A stretch of 57,444 bases of DNA from Actinomycetota bacterium (GTDB lineage: Bacteria > Actinomycetota > Acidimicrobiia > Acidimicrobiales > VFJN01): contig VFJN01000036.1 in the NCBI GenBank assembly GCA_009886035.1, positions 1 through 57,444 on the forward strand, in the 5' to 3' direction. Positions within the stretch are counted from its first letter, which is position 1, and each line of letters begins with the position of its first letter. Below, piece after piece: positions 16,235 through 24,850 of the stretch. The notes under the pieces were generated by a model. It was not told the DNA's origin, ran no database searches, and was given only the letters and a program-made list of their open reading frames with translations. Made by a program: the position numbers and the translations under genes.

Positions 16235-16756
16235 TCAGTCGAGACGACGGAGGTGCTGGCGATAGGTCCGGCCGCGTTCAACGTAGACGAGCATTCCAAC
16301 CCGGATGGAGTCGAGCGAGGAAAGCGCATCGAGCCGCAAGGTAGCCGGTACTCCCAAGGCCATCGCCCGGCTCGGGACCCTGAGGTTCCCGGGCACGAGG
16401 GCACCGGCCCCCACCAATGCCTCATCCTCGATGACCGCCCCATTGAGCACTACTGCCCCGGATCCCACCAGGCATCCGCGGCCGATCGTGCAGCCCTCCA
16501 GGTGAACGAGATGCCCAATAACGCATTCGTCACCCACCACGGTGGGGGTCATCGGGGTGGTGTGCACCACCGAGCCGTCCTGGATGGAGGTCCGCGCGCC
16601 GATGACTATCCCGCCGGGGTCGCCCCGCAGCACAGCACTGGGCCACACCGAAGCCTCCGGACCAAGGGTGACCTCTCCGATCACCACGGCATCGGGATGC
16701 ACATAGGCACTGGAGTCGATCACGGGCTCAGCGGAACCCAGCGCGTAGATGGGCAC
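16235..16756 (-). CDS. gamma-carbonic-anhydrase-like hexapeptide-repeat protein
   Basis: A 173-aa left-handed beta-helix protein with repeated V/I-G-x-x hexapeptides across most of its length. Of the three zinc histidines of gamma carbonic anhydrases, H65 (SVVHTT) and H82 (IGHLVH) are present. The third position is E87 (HLEGC), with a histidine shifted to 85. RGD at 44-46 is the family's conserved Arg-x-Asp region. Activity as a carbonic anhydrase is therefore uncertain. It lies 5 bp after the flavin reductase gene on the same strand. Confidence 0.9.
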   Translation of the reverse strand: MPIYALGSAEPVIDSSAYVHPDAVVIGEVTLGPEASVWPSAVLRGDPGGIVIGARTSIQDGSVVHTTPMTPTVVGDECVIGHLVHLEGCTIGRGCLVGSGAVVLNGAVIEDEALVGAGALVPGNLRVPSRAMALGVPATLRLDALSSLDSIRVGMLVYVERGRTYRQHLRRLD

Positions 16757-16761
16757 GGGCT

Positions 16762-17250
16762 CTACACGGCGAAGCGGCCGTAACCACCTCGGAAGAACAG
16801 TAGGGGGGCACCCTCATTGCTCATGCCCAGGTCGCGCACTCGACCCAGCACCAAAAAGTGGTCGCCCGCGTCGCTCACCGACTCGATGTCACAGTCGATC
16901 CAGGCCAGCACCCCATCGAGGAGCGGCGCCCCTGATCCGGCGGTCTTCCATCCGAGACCGGCGAACTTGTCCTCAGAGCGAGAGGCAAATCGGCGGCAGA
17001 TCTCCTCTTGGTTCTCGGCGAGAATGTTGACGCAGAAGTGCCCGGCCTCCTCGATCTTGGGCCAACTCGAAGATGTCCTAGTCGAGAAAAACGCCACCAA
17101 GGGCGGGTCGAGCGATGCCGAGGCGAATGACCCAACCGCCAAGCCCACCGGAGTGCCCTGGGCGTAGGCGGTCACCACCGTGACACCGCTGGCAAAGTGA
17201 CCGAGGACCTGGCGGAACTTGGCCGAATCGAATGCGAGTGGTTCGCTCAT
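16762..17250 (-). CDS. flavin reductase-like FMN-binding protein
   Basis: A 162-aa split-barrel flavin reductase. It shows FRQVLGHFASGVTVVTA, VGSFASASLDPPLVAF and GHFCVNILAENQE, and ends in a short LFFRGGYGRFAV. Members reduce FMN/FAD with NAD(P)H for two-component monooxygenases or act as stand-alone reductases. The ATG at 17250 (MSEPLAFDSAKFRQ) is preferred; an upstream in-frame start at 17289 adds 13 unsupported residues. No monooxygenase gene is adjacent, so its partner is unknown. Confidence 0.92.
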   Translation of the reverse strand: MSEPLAFDSAKFRQVLGHFASGVTVVTAYAQGTPVGLAVGSFASASLDPPLVAFFSTRTSSSWPKIEEAGHFCVNILAENQEEICRRFASRSEDKFAGLGWKTAGSGAPLLDGVLAWIDCDIESVSDAGDHFLVLGRVRDLGMSNEGAPLLFFRGGYGRFAV

Positions 17251-17295
17251 CGGCGGGAACCTACCCGCTGAGGCAGCCATGCACGACAACCGGCC

Positions 17296-18138
17296 CTAGC
17301 CGAGCGAAATGACCAGGCCCTCGTGGGCGGCCAGCACTTCCTCTATGCCGGTTCCCGGGGCCAGGCCTCGAGCCCGGGTGAGAATCTCATCGACGGCCGC
17401 ATCATCGCGGCTCGGATCATGGTGGAAGAGCACGAGGCGTCGAGCGCCTGCCTCGCGAGCAACCTGCACGGCAAACTCGGCGGTGCAGTGGCCCCAGGTC
17501 GACTTCGCCGGAAACTCAGCCACGGTGTACTGCGAATCGTGAATGAGTAGATCGACCCCCTCGCAAAGTTCGAGAACACCATCCGACACGGTGAGAGGTC
17601 CCGCCGCGGGCATTTGGTGGTCGGGGATGTAGGCCACCGTGGCTCCCCCCGCCTCAATCCGATACCCACTGGTGGGGCCCACATGCGGCACCTCCCGCAC
17701 CATCACCTTGGCGCCGTCGAGGTCGAGGTCGACGTTCCACGACTCGTGGAACCGAATGTCACCGGGAAGTTCCTCCGCCGTCACGGGAAAGAACGGCGGA
17801 CGCAAAAAGGCGCTGAAGGCTCCCTCCACACTGCCCTCGACCGGCTGGGGCGGGGCGTACACATCGAAGCGTGTACCCGGGCACAACACCGGTGGGAAGA
17901 AAGGAAGACCCTGGATGTGATCGAAGTGCAGGTGACTAACCAGCGCCGACCCGCGAAAGGGCTCCGTCGCATCGAGAGTGTCGCCCCAGAAGCGCAGCCC
18001 CGTGCCTAGGTCGAGGACGATAGGAGGGTGACCGGTGGCTTCGAGCACCACGCACGCCGTGTTTCCTCCGTAGCGGCGGGTGGCATCGCACGAGCAAGGG
18101 GTGGAGCCGCGCACTCCGAAGAAGGTGACGTTTAGCAG
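17296..18138 (-). CDS. MBL-fold hydrolase (PhnP/RNase Z-like), start uncertain
   Basis: An MBL-fold phosphodiesterase-like protein. The fold starts LLNVTFFGVRGSTPCS with RRYGGNTACV and contains SHLHFDHIQGLPFF, the histidine/aspartate metal motif, plus downstream YIPDHQ, LIHDSQY and WGHCTAEFAV. Such proteins are usually cyclic or RNA phosphodiesterases, and the substrate is unknown. The open frame extends to a GTG at 18270, but that would add 44 residues with no family match and leave 17 bp to the divergent gene. The family N-terminus begins at a CTG (18138) preceded by AAGGGGGAG, so a CTG start giving about 280 residues is favoured. Confidence 0.88.
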   Translation of the reverse strand: MLNVTFFGVRGSTPCSCDATRRYGGNTACVVLEATGHPPIVLDLGTGLRFWGDTLDATEPFRGSALVSHLHFDHIQGLPFFPPVLCPGTRFDVYAPPQPVEGSVEGAFSAFLRPPFFPVTAEELPGDIRFHESWNVDLDLDGAKVMVREVPHVGPTSGYRIEAGGATVAYIPDHQMPAAGPLTVSDGVLELCEGVDLLIHDSQYTVAEFPAKSTWGHCTAEFAVQVAREAGARRLVLFHHDPSRDDAAVDEILTRARGLAPGTGIEEVLAAHEGLVISLG

Positions 18139-18287
18139 TGAATCTCCCCCTTCGCTGTTTCCCCGTTGTAACTCAACGATGGGAGAGTATCCGCCAAATC
18201 GCTCCCGCGAGGAGCGTGTGACCGAGGTCTCAGGCGCTGGCGCGAGCACAGGCGCGACACCCGCGAGCACCCATTAGGTTGCGTTGC

Positions 18288-19160
18288 ATGTCCATCGCTG
18301 AAGGTCACACCACCGCTAACGATCTTGACTTCGCCTACTTGGAGGCCGGTACGGGTCCACTGGCGCTGTGCCTCCATGGATTTCCTGATTCTGCCCACAC
18401 CTACCGCCACCTGCTTCCCGCACTAGCGGCGGCTGGGTTCCACGCCGTCGCCCCCTTTATGCGCGGCTACGCGCCCACCGCGGTGCCGAGCGACGCTCGA
18501 TTCCAGACGGCCGCCCTGGCGCTTGACGCGGGGGCGCTTCATGACGCTCTCGGTGGCGACGATCAGGCGGTGATAGTTGGCCACGACTGGGGTGCGATGG
18601 CGACCTACATCTCGGCCAATCACGAACCCGAGCGATGGAAGCGCGTCGTGGCCATGGCCGTGCCGCCAGCCGGTGCGGTGACGAGCAGTTTCCTCACCTA
18701 CCCCCAACTCAAGAAGAGCTGGTACATGTTCTTCTTCCAGCACGGTCTGGCCGACATCGTGGTGGGGATGGACGACCTCTCCTTCATCGATCGCCTGTGG
18801 GCAGACTGGTCCCCTCACTACGACGCCACCGACGACCTTGTCGGAGTGAAAAACGCGCTGCGCGATCCGGCCAATCTGGCGGCGGCGCTCGGGTACTACC
18901 GAGCCACCCTTGGCGCAGTGGGCGTGGATCCCGACCTGGCAGAGATCCAGAACAAGGGAAACGACATAACCCCCCAACCCACCCTCTATCTCCACGGTCG
19001 CAACGATGGCTGTATGGGCGTCGAGGTCGCCGAGGCCGGAGCCGCCTTCCTCACCTCCGCTGGTTCTCGAATGGAGGTGGTCGACGGAACCGGCCACTTC
19101 CTCCACCTCGAAAAGCCCGACGAGGTAAATCGGCTGATCGTGGACCATCTCACTGGCTGA
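18288..19160 (+). CDS. alpha/beta-hydrolase of the epoxide hydrolase/haloalkane dehalogenase type
   Basis: A 290-aa hydrolase. The nucleophile is aspartate in VIVGHDWGAM (D100), which marks the epoxide hydrolase/dehalogenase branch rather than serine esterases. The oxyanion motif is LHGFPD (29-34), the second acid lies in LHGRNDGCMG, and the base is the histidine in GTGHFLHLEKP. The cap region contains the usual aromatic residues (KKSWYMFFFQHG). The ATG at 18288 is preferred over a TTG 9 nt upstream. It runs divergently from the MBL gene and convergently with mutY. Confidence 0.92.
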   Translation: MSIAEGHTTANDLDFAYLEAGTGPLALCLHGFPDSAHTYRHLLPALAAAGFHAVAPFMRGYAPTAVPSDARFQTAALALDAGALHDALGGDDQAVIVGHDWGAMATYISANHEPERWKRVVAMAVPPAGAVTSSFLTYPQLKKSWYMFFFQHGLADIVVGMDDLSFIDRLWADWSPHYDATDDLVGVKNALRDPANLAAALGYYRATLGAVGVDPDLAEIQNKGNDITPQPTLYLHGRNDGCMGVEVAEAGAAFLTSAGSRMEVVDGTGHFLHLEKPDEVNRLIVDHLTG

Positions 19161-19174
19161 GCCGTCTCAGGCCA
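19154..19174. terminator. hairpin shared by convergent stops (hydrolase/mutY)
   Basis: TGGCTGAG-CCGT-CTCAGGCCA forms a stem of eight pairs with one bulged base, covering the stop codons of both convergent genes, which are 6 bp apart. There is no T-tract on either side, so it would act as a bidirectional non-canonical terminator at best. Confidence 0.35.
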
Positions 19175-20042
19175 GGGCGTAGCCTCCGCCCCGCCGGCGC
19201 ACCAAACCGTCGTCAATGAGCCTGCCCGCCACACGGCGGGCCCGCTCGGGGTCCTCGGGCCATCCCATCGTGGCTGCCACCTCGCTCTGCGCTACGTCCC
19301 CGAGGCGCAGTGCCGCCACCAACGCACCCCGGCCCTGGCGGTCGCTGCCCGCGAAGATCGACTGCCCCACCGATACCCCTGCGGTGCCCTCGGCAGGATC
19401 CGGATCCGGCCGACCCGCCGAATGCCAGGAGCAGTCCTCGCTCACCGGACACTCCCCACAGCGGGGAACGCGCCGCCGACATACGGTGGCGCCGAGGTCG
19501 AGCATCGCCTGGTTCCACGCCCATGCCTGCCCCGCCGGTACCTCCTCATCGGCCGCCTGTTGGACCGCGGCAGGCCCGAGGCACTCGCCCGTCCAACGCG
19601 CCAGCACCCGAGCCGTATTGGTATCGACAATTCCCACCTCTCGCTCGAAGGCGAAAGCCAACACCGCCCGAGCGGTGTACGGACCAACCCCCGGGAGCGC
19701 CAAGAGACCCTCGAGGTCATCCGGGAGCACTCCGCCATGGTCCTCAAAAATCACCGTGGCAGCCCGGTGGAGGTGCAAAGCCCGGCGGTTGTAGCCCAGC
19801 CCGCTCCACCAGCGGACCACTTCGGCGGCTGGCTCCCTCGCCATGGCCGCCGGGGTGGGAAACCGGGCCAGAAACGGACCCCACCGTTGCGCCACCCGCG
19901 CCAGCGTGGTCTGCTGCGCCATGACCTCGCACACGAGAATGCCCCACGGATCTCGCGTGGCGTGCCAGGGCAGATCACGGCGCCATTCCATGCCCCACGC
20001 CAGTACGCGCTCCGGGCGGGTTGTCAGAGTGCTCGACACCAC
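19167..20042 (-). CDS. mutY: A/G-specific adenine DNA glycosylase MutY (short form)
   Basis: A 291-aa HhH-GPD glycosylase that removes adenine opposite 8-oxoguanine. The catalytic Glu is E39 (LVCEVMAQQT), the HhH motif LPGVGPYTA is at 116-124, and the catalytic Asp is D140 (GIVDTNTAR). The [4Fe-4S] ligands are C188, C195, C198 and C204 (C-x6-C-x2-C-x5-C). The C-terminal NUDIX-like 8-oxoG-reading domain is missing and replaced by a short segment ending in DDGLVRRRGGGYALA, which resembles a small winged helix. The GTG start overlaps the upstream methyltransferase gene by 19 bp. Confidence 0.93.
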   Translation of the reverse strand: MVSSTLTTRPERVLAWGMEWRRDLPWHATRDPWGILVCEVMAQQTTLARVAQRWGPFLARFPTPAAMAREPAAEVVRWWSGLGYNRRALHLHRAATVIFEDHGGVLPDDLEGLLALPGVGPYTARAVLAFAFEREVGIVDTNTARVLARWTGECLGPAAVQQAADEEVPAGQAWAWNQAMLDLGATVCRRRVPRCGECPVSEDCSWHSAGRPDPDPAEGTAGVSVGQSIFAGSDRQGRGALVAALRLGDVAQSEVAATMGWPEDPERARRVAGRLIDDGLVRRRGGGYALA

Positions 20043-20773
20043 TGCACCCGGCAGGTGTAAGGCATCGGGAAGGGTTCCGGCAGGCGGCTGACGAGGCTCA
20101 CGACCTCAGCCACCAGCCGCTCCCGTTCGGGAAGGGGCATCACGGCGATGTAACTGATCGAGCGCACCCGCTCTCCGAGAACCTCGCTCGTCATCATCTG
20201 ATCCCAGCGCACGGTGCGCTCCTGGAGGACGTCGAATCGCCCCGAAGCCTCCACCACCGTGGCCCAATTGACGTGTTGGTAGCGAGACACCGTGCGCTCG
20301 TGCCACTTGATAATGCGACTCATCTCCGCCACCCATGCGGAGGATTCATCCCGCTCGTTCCACAACAGAGCCAGACCTCCCCCCGGCCGCAACACCCGGG
20401 CGATCTCCCTGAGCGCGGCGGGGGCATCGAACCAGTGGAACGCATGGGCCACGGTGAGGAGATCAATCGAGGCGTCCGCTCGCGGGATCGCCTCGGCGGT
20501 GCCATCCACCGCTTCCACCCCCGCCAGCACTGCCGCCAACTGCTTGCGCATCCCTTCCACCGGCTCAACCGCCACCACCTCGGCGCCGGTATCCAACAAC
20601 CGGCGAGTGAGCTTTCCCGTACCGGCCCCCAGATCACAGACGACCATGCCTTCGCCCAGACCAAACTCCTCCACCAGTAAGGCGAGGGCCTCATCGGGAT
20701 AGCCCGGCCGGGCCATTTCGTACGCCGCCGCCGCCGCTTCGAACCCGCTGGCGGCTAGATCGTCGATCGCCAT
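20024..20773 (-). CDS. class I SAM-dependent methyltransferase
   Basis: A 249-aa Rossmann-fold methyltransferase. The SAM site is VVCDLGAGTGKLTRRL (motif I), followed by VVAVEPVEGM (acidic loop), DLLTVAHAFHWFD and LRPGGGLALLWNE (motifs IV/V), a pattern typical of UbiE/TrmA-like small-molecule methyltransferases. The ATG at 20773 overlaps the stop of the upstream SGNH hydrolase gene (ATGA) and gives the natural N-terminus. The methyl acceptor is unknown. Confidence 0.92.
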   Translation of the reverse strand: MAIDDLAASGFEAAAAAYEMARPGYPDEALALLVEEFGLGEGMVVCDLGAGTGKLTRRLLDTGAEVVAVEPVEGMRKQLAAVLAGVEAVDGTAEAIPRADASIDLLTVAHAFHWFDAPAALREIARVLRPGGGLALLWNERDESSAWVAEMSRIIKWHERTVSRYQHVNWATVVEASGRFDVLQERTVRWDQMMTSEVLGERVRSISYIAVMPLPERERLVAEVVSLVSRLPEPFPMPYTCRVQWCRAL

Positions 20774-21528
20774 CAGAGGGATCTTTCCCGTAAGGCAGCC
20801 CGTAGCGGCCCCATCGTGGCCACGGCCCACAGGTCGTAGCCGTCGTCGCTTGGATGGTAGCGGTCGGCCGCGAAGTAGCGCCCTGTATCGGAGCGCATCA
20901 CCGGACCCGTTTCGCCCGCGATGTCCACGAACACAGCGGCGTTGTCGTCGGCCACCGAGCGGGCGATGGCCCCGAGTTGGCGACCGCGAAAGGCGGCAAT
21001 GCCTCGCAGCGGCTGCCGATACCGGGGGGGCGCCCCCATGTCGGGCACGCCCAACACCACGAGGAGCGCACCAGAGGGGATCGCCGCCACCAGCGCATCG
21101 TAGCGGTCACGGAAGTTGGCCCGGGAGCTGAGGTGCACCACGTCGTTGCCGCCGACGCTCACCAGCACCACATCGGGATCCAAGGCGGCGAGGCCGCCCA
21201 CCTGGTCTTGCACCACATCGGCCACCCGAGCCCCGGAGACGGCCAGACTGATGACCTCCACCGGTCGGTGAAGGGCGGCGCCCACCAAGGTGGGGAGGGC
21301 ATGGTCGGCGTCGGTGGCCCCCACCCCGGCCGCCGTGGAGTCGCCCATCCAGACCATCTGCAGGGGGGAACCGGCGCTACCACCCAGGGCCCCATTCAGA
21401 TCGAGCGGCGGCCGATCGGGCAGGTTGCGGCCATTACGGGCGAGTTGTACCTCCACCCCCACCAACGTCAGTAGGGCCAATGGCAACACCACGAGGCCAA
21501 CGGCGGCTGCTCGCAAGCCCCGCCGCAA
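20773..21528 (-). CDS. membrane-anchored SGNH/GDSL hydrolase
   Basis: An SGNH-fold esterase-like protein of about 251 residues, with one N-terminal membrane helix (AAVGLVVLPLALLTLVGVEV). The four SGNH blocks are present: WMGDSTAAG (Ser), VSGARVADV (Gly), VGGNDVV (Asn) and ADRYHPSDDGY (Asp/His). It is probably exported and anchored, acting on an ester in the envelope; the substrate is not known. The start is uncertain. A TTG at 21528 just after the upstream stop puts the helix near the N-terminus; an ATG at 21591 would overlap the upstream gene by 59 bp. Confidence 0.88.
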   Translation of the reverse strand: MRRGLRAAAVGLVVLPLALLTLVGVEVQLARNGRNLPDRPPLDLNGALGGSAGSPLQMVWMGDSTAAGVGATDADHALPTLVGAALHRPVEVISLAVSGARVADVVQDQVGGLAALDPDVVLVSVGGNDVVHLSSRANFRDRYDALVAAIPSGALLVVLGVPDMGAPPRYRQPLRGIAAFRGRQLGAIARSVADDNAAVFVDIAGETGPVMRSDTGRYFAADRYHPSDDGYDLWAVATMGPLRAALRERSL

Positions 21529-21532
21529 TCCT

Positions 21533-22054
21533 CTACTCGCCGTCGCTGAAAATGGATTTATCGTCGTAGGGAAACTGACGCGGCGGCGCACTGTCGCGCT
21601 TCCACACCATCAACTTGCGGCGAAAAAAGCAGACTTCTTCGGAGCGCTGGTTGATGCCCTTGGTCTCCACGGTCACGATGCCGCGATCACCGGCGGAGGT
21701 CTCCTTGACGGCGAGCACCTTGGTGACGGCGTAGATGGTGTCGCCGTGGAAGGTGGGCCGGGGATGACGGAGCGACTCAACCTCGAGGTTGGCGATGGCG
21801 GCTCCGCTCACATCGGGGACGCTCATGCCGAGTACCAACGAGTACACGAGGTTTCCCACCACCACGTTCTGCTTCTGCACCGACTCGTTCAGCGCAAACC
21901 AGGCGTTGGTGTGCAACGGATGGTGGTTCATCGTGATCATGCAAAAAAGGTGATCGTCGTACTCGGTGATCGTCTTGCCGGGCCAGTGCTTGTAAACGTC
22001 ACCGGGCGTGAAATCTTCGAGGTGGCGGCCGAAGGGGCGGTCGAACGTTGTCAT
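21533..22054 (-). CDS. MaoC-family hydratase, mesaconyl-CoA hydratase-like
   Basis: A 173-aa hot-dog fold hydratase. The catalytic N-x4-H pair is N43/H48 (MNHHPLHTN). The N-terminus (FGRHLEDFTPGDVYKHWPG, TEYDDHLFC) strongly resembles the single-domain MaoC proteins encoded in Streptomyces ethylmalonyl-CoA clusters, where they hydrate mesaconyl-CoA to methylmalyl-CoA. The ATG at 22054 is preferred to one 45 bp upstream. The other pathway-like genes lie 8 kb away (30260-33849), so the link is inferred from similarity rather than operon structure. Confidence 0.85.
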   Translation of the reverse strand: MTTFDRPFGRHLEDFTPGDVYKHWPGKTITEYDDHLFCMITMNHHPLHTNAWFALNESVQKQNVVVGNLVYSLVLGMSVPDVSGAAIANLEVESLRHPRPTFHGDTIYAVTKVLAVKETSAGDRGIVTVETKGINQRSEEVCFFRRKLMVWKRDSAPPRQFPYDDKSIFSDGE

Positions 22055-22250
22055 GGTGGTGCTACGCCTCCGGTGTTTCGGCTCATCCCGATGCCTCACG
22101 GTAGAAGAGGCACCCCCCGAAGCGAAATCGCCGCCGACCGGCGAGGGTGTCGGCGCCTCCCCGCCGCCACGATTGTGGGCGCACCCTCTTCGAACCGGTC
22201 GCCAGGCCCTAGCCTGAGCCAGCGCCGGAATCGACCGCTAGGAGACCACG

Positions 22251-23489
22251 GTGAAGCTCGGAGACATCGCCAATGCAGGGGCCCAGGGATACGGCAAGCC
22301 ACTCGACGGAGTGCGCATTCTGGCCGCCGAACAGATGCAGGCCATGCCCTTCGCCACGCAGCTGCTGGCCCGGTTGGGGGCCGATGTGGTGAAAGTGGAG
22401 CACCCCACCCGCGGAGACTCGGGCCGAGGATCAAGCCCGTTCCTGCTCGACCCTGACGGCGCTCGGGTGGGGGCCACCTTCCTACGGAACAACTTCAACA
22501 AGCGCAGCGTGGGACTGGACCTGAAGAGTCCTGAAGGCCGGGAACTGTTCTTAGAACTCGTCGAACACTTCGACGTCGTGGCGGAGAACTTCAAGGCCGG
22601 CACCCTCGACCAGCTCGGCTTGGGCTACGACGTCATCGCCGAACGCTACCCAGCGGTGATCCATGTGTCGCTGTCGGGATTCGGCCACGACAGCCCCTAC
22701 CGCGACTGGCCCGCCTACGCCGCCATTGTGGAAGCCATGTCGGGGATCTACGCCTACAAGAACCCCGACGGCCCCCCCACCACCATTCCGGTAGGCGCCC
22801 TCGGCGATATCAGCAGCGGACTGTTTGCCGTGATCGGGATTCTGGCGGCCCTGCACCAACGCGATCGCACCGGGGAAGGCCAACATGTGGACGTTGCCAT
22901 GCTCGACGCCATGATGGCCATGACCGACATCGTCACCAACCTGTGGTCGTTGGGTAACCGGCCTGATGGCACCACGCCGCTCGGCGTCATCTGTGCCGGA
23001 TTCCGATGCTCCGACGGCTACGTGGTGCTGCAGGTGGTGCGCGAGCACCAGTTCGAAAAACTGGCCGAGGTCATCGGACAACCACAGTGGCGAGAAGACC
23101 CTCGCTTCGCTGACCGCTACGGATGGGAACACCACCTCGACGAGATCATCCGACCGGCGGTGGAAGCCTGGTCCAGCACCCGCACTCGGGCCGAAGCCGC
23201 CGCCGAATTGGCCGCCGCCGGCATTGCGGCCGGTCCGAGCCAGACGGCCCCCGAGGTCATCGCGGATCCGCACGTCGCCGCCCGTCACATGCTCGTGGAG
23301 ATGCCCCGTTCCGATGGCGGCGAGCCGGTCTTAGTGCCCGGCAACCCCGTGAAACTTTCCAAAATGACCGAGGGCCCTGAGACCCGAGTGCCCTGGCTCG
23401 GCGAACACACCGACGAGGTGCTCACCGCCGAACTCGGCGTGAGCGCGGAGCGCCTCGCCGAGTTGCGGGCTCGCGGCATCATCGGCTGA
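22251..23489 (+). CDS. class III CoA-transferase (CaiB/BaiF family)
   Basis: A 412-aa family III acyl-CoA transferase or racemase-like protein. It has the LDGVRILAAEQMQAMPFATQLLA N-terminus, RLGADVVKVEHP, and a family aspartate in VGALGDISSG (D186) followed by HQRDRTGEGQHVDVAMLDA. A good ribosome site (GGAG, 7 nt) precedes the GTG. Unlike the second family member at 24851, it lacks the AMACR GHDINY motif, so CoA transfer between organic acids is more likely. It is a single gene with its own leader, 135 bp ahead of the acyl-CoA operon. Confidence 0.9.
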   Translation: MKLGDIANAGAQGYGKPLDGVRILAAEQMQAMPFATQLLARLGADVVKVEHPTRGDSGRGSSPFLLDPDGARVGATFLRNNFNKRSVGLDLKSPEGRELFLELVEHFDVVAENFKAGTLDQLGLGYDVIAERYPAVIHVSLSGFGHDSPYRDWPAYAAIVEAMSGIYAYKNPDGPPTTIPVGALGDISSGLFAVIGILAALHQRDRTGEGQHVDVAMLDAMMAMTDIVTNLWSLGNRPDGTTPLGVICAGFRCSDGYVVLQVVREHQFEKLAEVIGQPQWREDPRFADRYGWEHHLDEIIRPAVEAWSSTRTRAEAAAELAAAGIAAGPSQTAPEVIADPHVAARHMLVEMPRSDGGEPVLVPGNPVKLSKMTEGPETRVPWLGEHTDEVLTAELGVSAERLAELRARGIIG

Positions 23490-23563
23490 AGGACGCGCCC
23501 CACCCCCGCCGATGAACCGGGGCCCGGTTTGTGTGGCGGCCCTCGCGCACTACGCTCGTACCA

Positions 23564-23584
23564 AATCTGACGATCCGTCAGATT
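23564..23584. promoter_or_regulatory. perfect 9-bp palindrome, probable TetR-type operator
   Basis: AATCTGACG-ATC-CGTCAGATT is a perfect inverted repeat, 40 bp before the ATG of the first acyl-CoA dehydrogenase of the operon. A TACGCT -10-like hexamer lies just upstream (23551-23556), so a bound repressor would block the transcription start. Size and symmetry fit TetR-family regulators of acyl-CoA genes. No regulator gene is adjacent. Confidence 0.6.
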
Positions 23585-23624
23585 CTGGTCAACCGCACCG
23601 CCACCCCCGTTCCCAGGAGTAACC

Positions 23625-24845
23625 ATGGACTTCGAGTTCTCCCCCGAACAGCAGGCGTTCATCAAGGACGTAGAGGCCTTCCTGGATGCCCACGACGACC
23701 CCGACGTGTTCGATGTGACGCGGGAAAACATGGCCCAGATCGTGGATACGCCAGCGCGGCGCGCCTTCATGGCCCTCCTCGGCGAGAAGGGCTGGCTCGG
23801 CATGACCTGGCCGGCCGAATACGGCGGGTCCGACGGCGAAGGGGTGTACGAATACCTCCTCAACGAACGCCTGGCGGGCCGCGGCGGACCCCAGATCGGT
23901 AAGGGCGTGGGCATCATCGGCAAGACGCTGATCGCCCACGGAAACGACTTCTTGAAGGAGACCTTCCTCCCGAAGATTCTCCGCAACGAGGTGGAGTTTG
24001 CGGTGGGCTACTCCGAACCCGATGCCGGTTCCGACGCCGCCGCCATGCGACTGAAGGGCGAGCGAGGCGAGCGCGACGGCCAGTCCGGCTGGATCCTCAA
24101 CGGCCAAAAGACCTGGACCACCTCGGCACACTTCGCGGAGTGGTATTGGCTCGGGGTTCGCACCGACCCCGACAACAAGCACCGCGGCATCACCCTCATG
24201 CTGGTGCCGTTAGATCAGCCGGGCATCACCATCAACAAGATCGACACCATGGGCGGAGTCCCCATGGGCGATGAACGCACCAATGAGGTGTTCATCGATG
24301 ACGTTTTCGTGCCCGATGACTACGTGGTGGGAGAGGTCAACTCGGGCTTCCAGTACATCTCGCAGGCCCTTGACCTCGAACGCTTCACCATGTTCACCTT
24401 CGCCCCCATCAAGCAGCGCCTCGACCTCTTGTGCGAGCACGTGCGCAGCGGCACCCGCGATGCCGAACCCCTCAAAAACGACCCCATCATCCGCCAGCGG
24501 ATCGGCCAGTTGGCCACCGAAGCGGAGGTGGCTCGGGTGATGGGCCTGCGGGTGGTAGCGGAGTCGATGAAGGCCGATACCGTTCCCGGCACCCCGCCGC
24601 CCACCGTGGAGTCCTCGCAATACAAACTGTTTGCCACCGAGTTCTCCCGCCGCTTGGCCGATGCCTCCATGGACCTCGGTGCCCCCGGCACGCAGTTGCG
24701 GGTGAAAACGGCCGATGCCCCCATGGAGGGACGGGCCGAGAGCACCTACCGCTACACCGTCATCGACACCATCGGCGGAGGGTCCTCGGAGATCCAGAAG
24801 AACGTCATCGCCCGCCGGGGTCTCGGACTCCCGAAGAATTTCTGA
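23625..24845 (+). CDS. acyl-CoA dehydrogenase family protein, large type
   Basis: A 406-aa FAD-dependent acyl-CoA dehydrogenase starting MDFEFSPEQQAFIKDVEAFL. The FAD/substrate motif VGYSEPDAGSDAAAM is complete, as is the loop WILNGQKTWTTSAHFAEW. The C-terminal helical domain ends IGGGSSEIQKNVIARRGLGLPK. It opens a five-gene operon controlled by the palindrome upstream, and the CoA-transferase-fold gene follows after 5 bp. With the shorter dehydrogenase at 27068 it may form a heteromeric enzyme, as FadE pairs of actinobacteria do; that is inference. Confidence 0.95.
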   Translation: MDFEFSPEQQAFIKDVEAFLDAHDDPDVFDVTRENMAQIVDTPARRAFMALLGEKGWLGMTWPAEYGGSDGEGVYEYLLNERLAGRGGPQIGKGVGIIGKTLIAHGNDFLKETFLPKILRNEVEFAVGYSEPDAGSDAAAMRLKGERGERDGQSGWILNGQKTWTTSAHFAEWYWLGVRTDPDNKHRGITLMLVPLDQPGITINKIDTMGGVPMGDERTNEVFIDDVFVPDDYVVGEVNSGFQYISQALDLERFTMFTFAPIKQRLDLLCEHVRSGTRDAEPLKNDPIIRQRIGQLATEAEVARVMGLRVVAESMKADTVPGTPPPTVESSQYKLFATEFSRRLADASMDLGAPGTQLRVKTADAPMEGRAESTYRYTVIDTIGGGSSEIQKNVIARRGLGLPKNF

Positions 24846-24850
24846 CCCTC

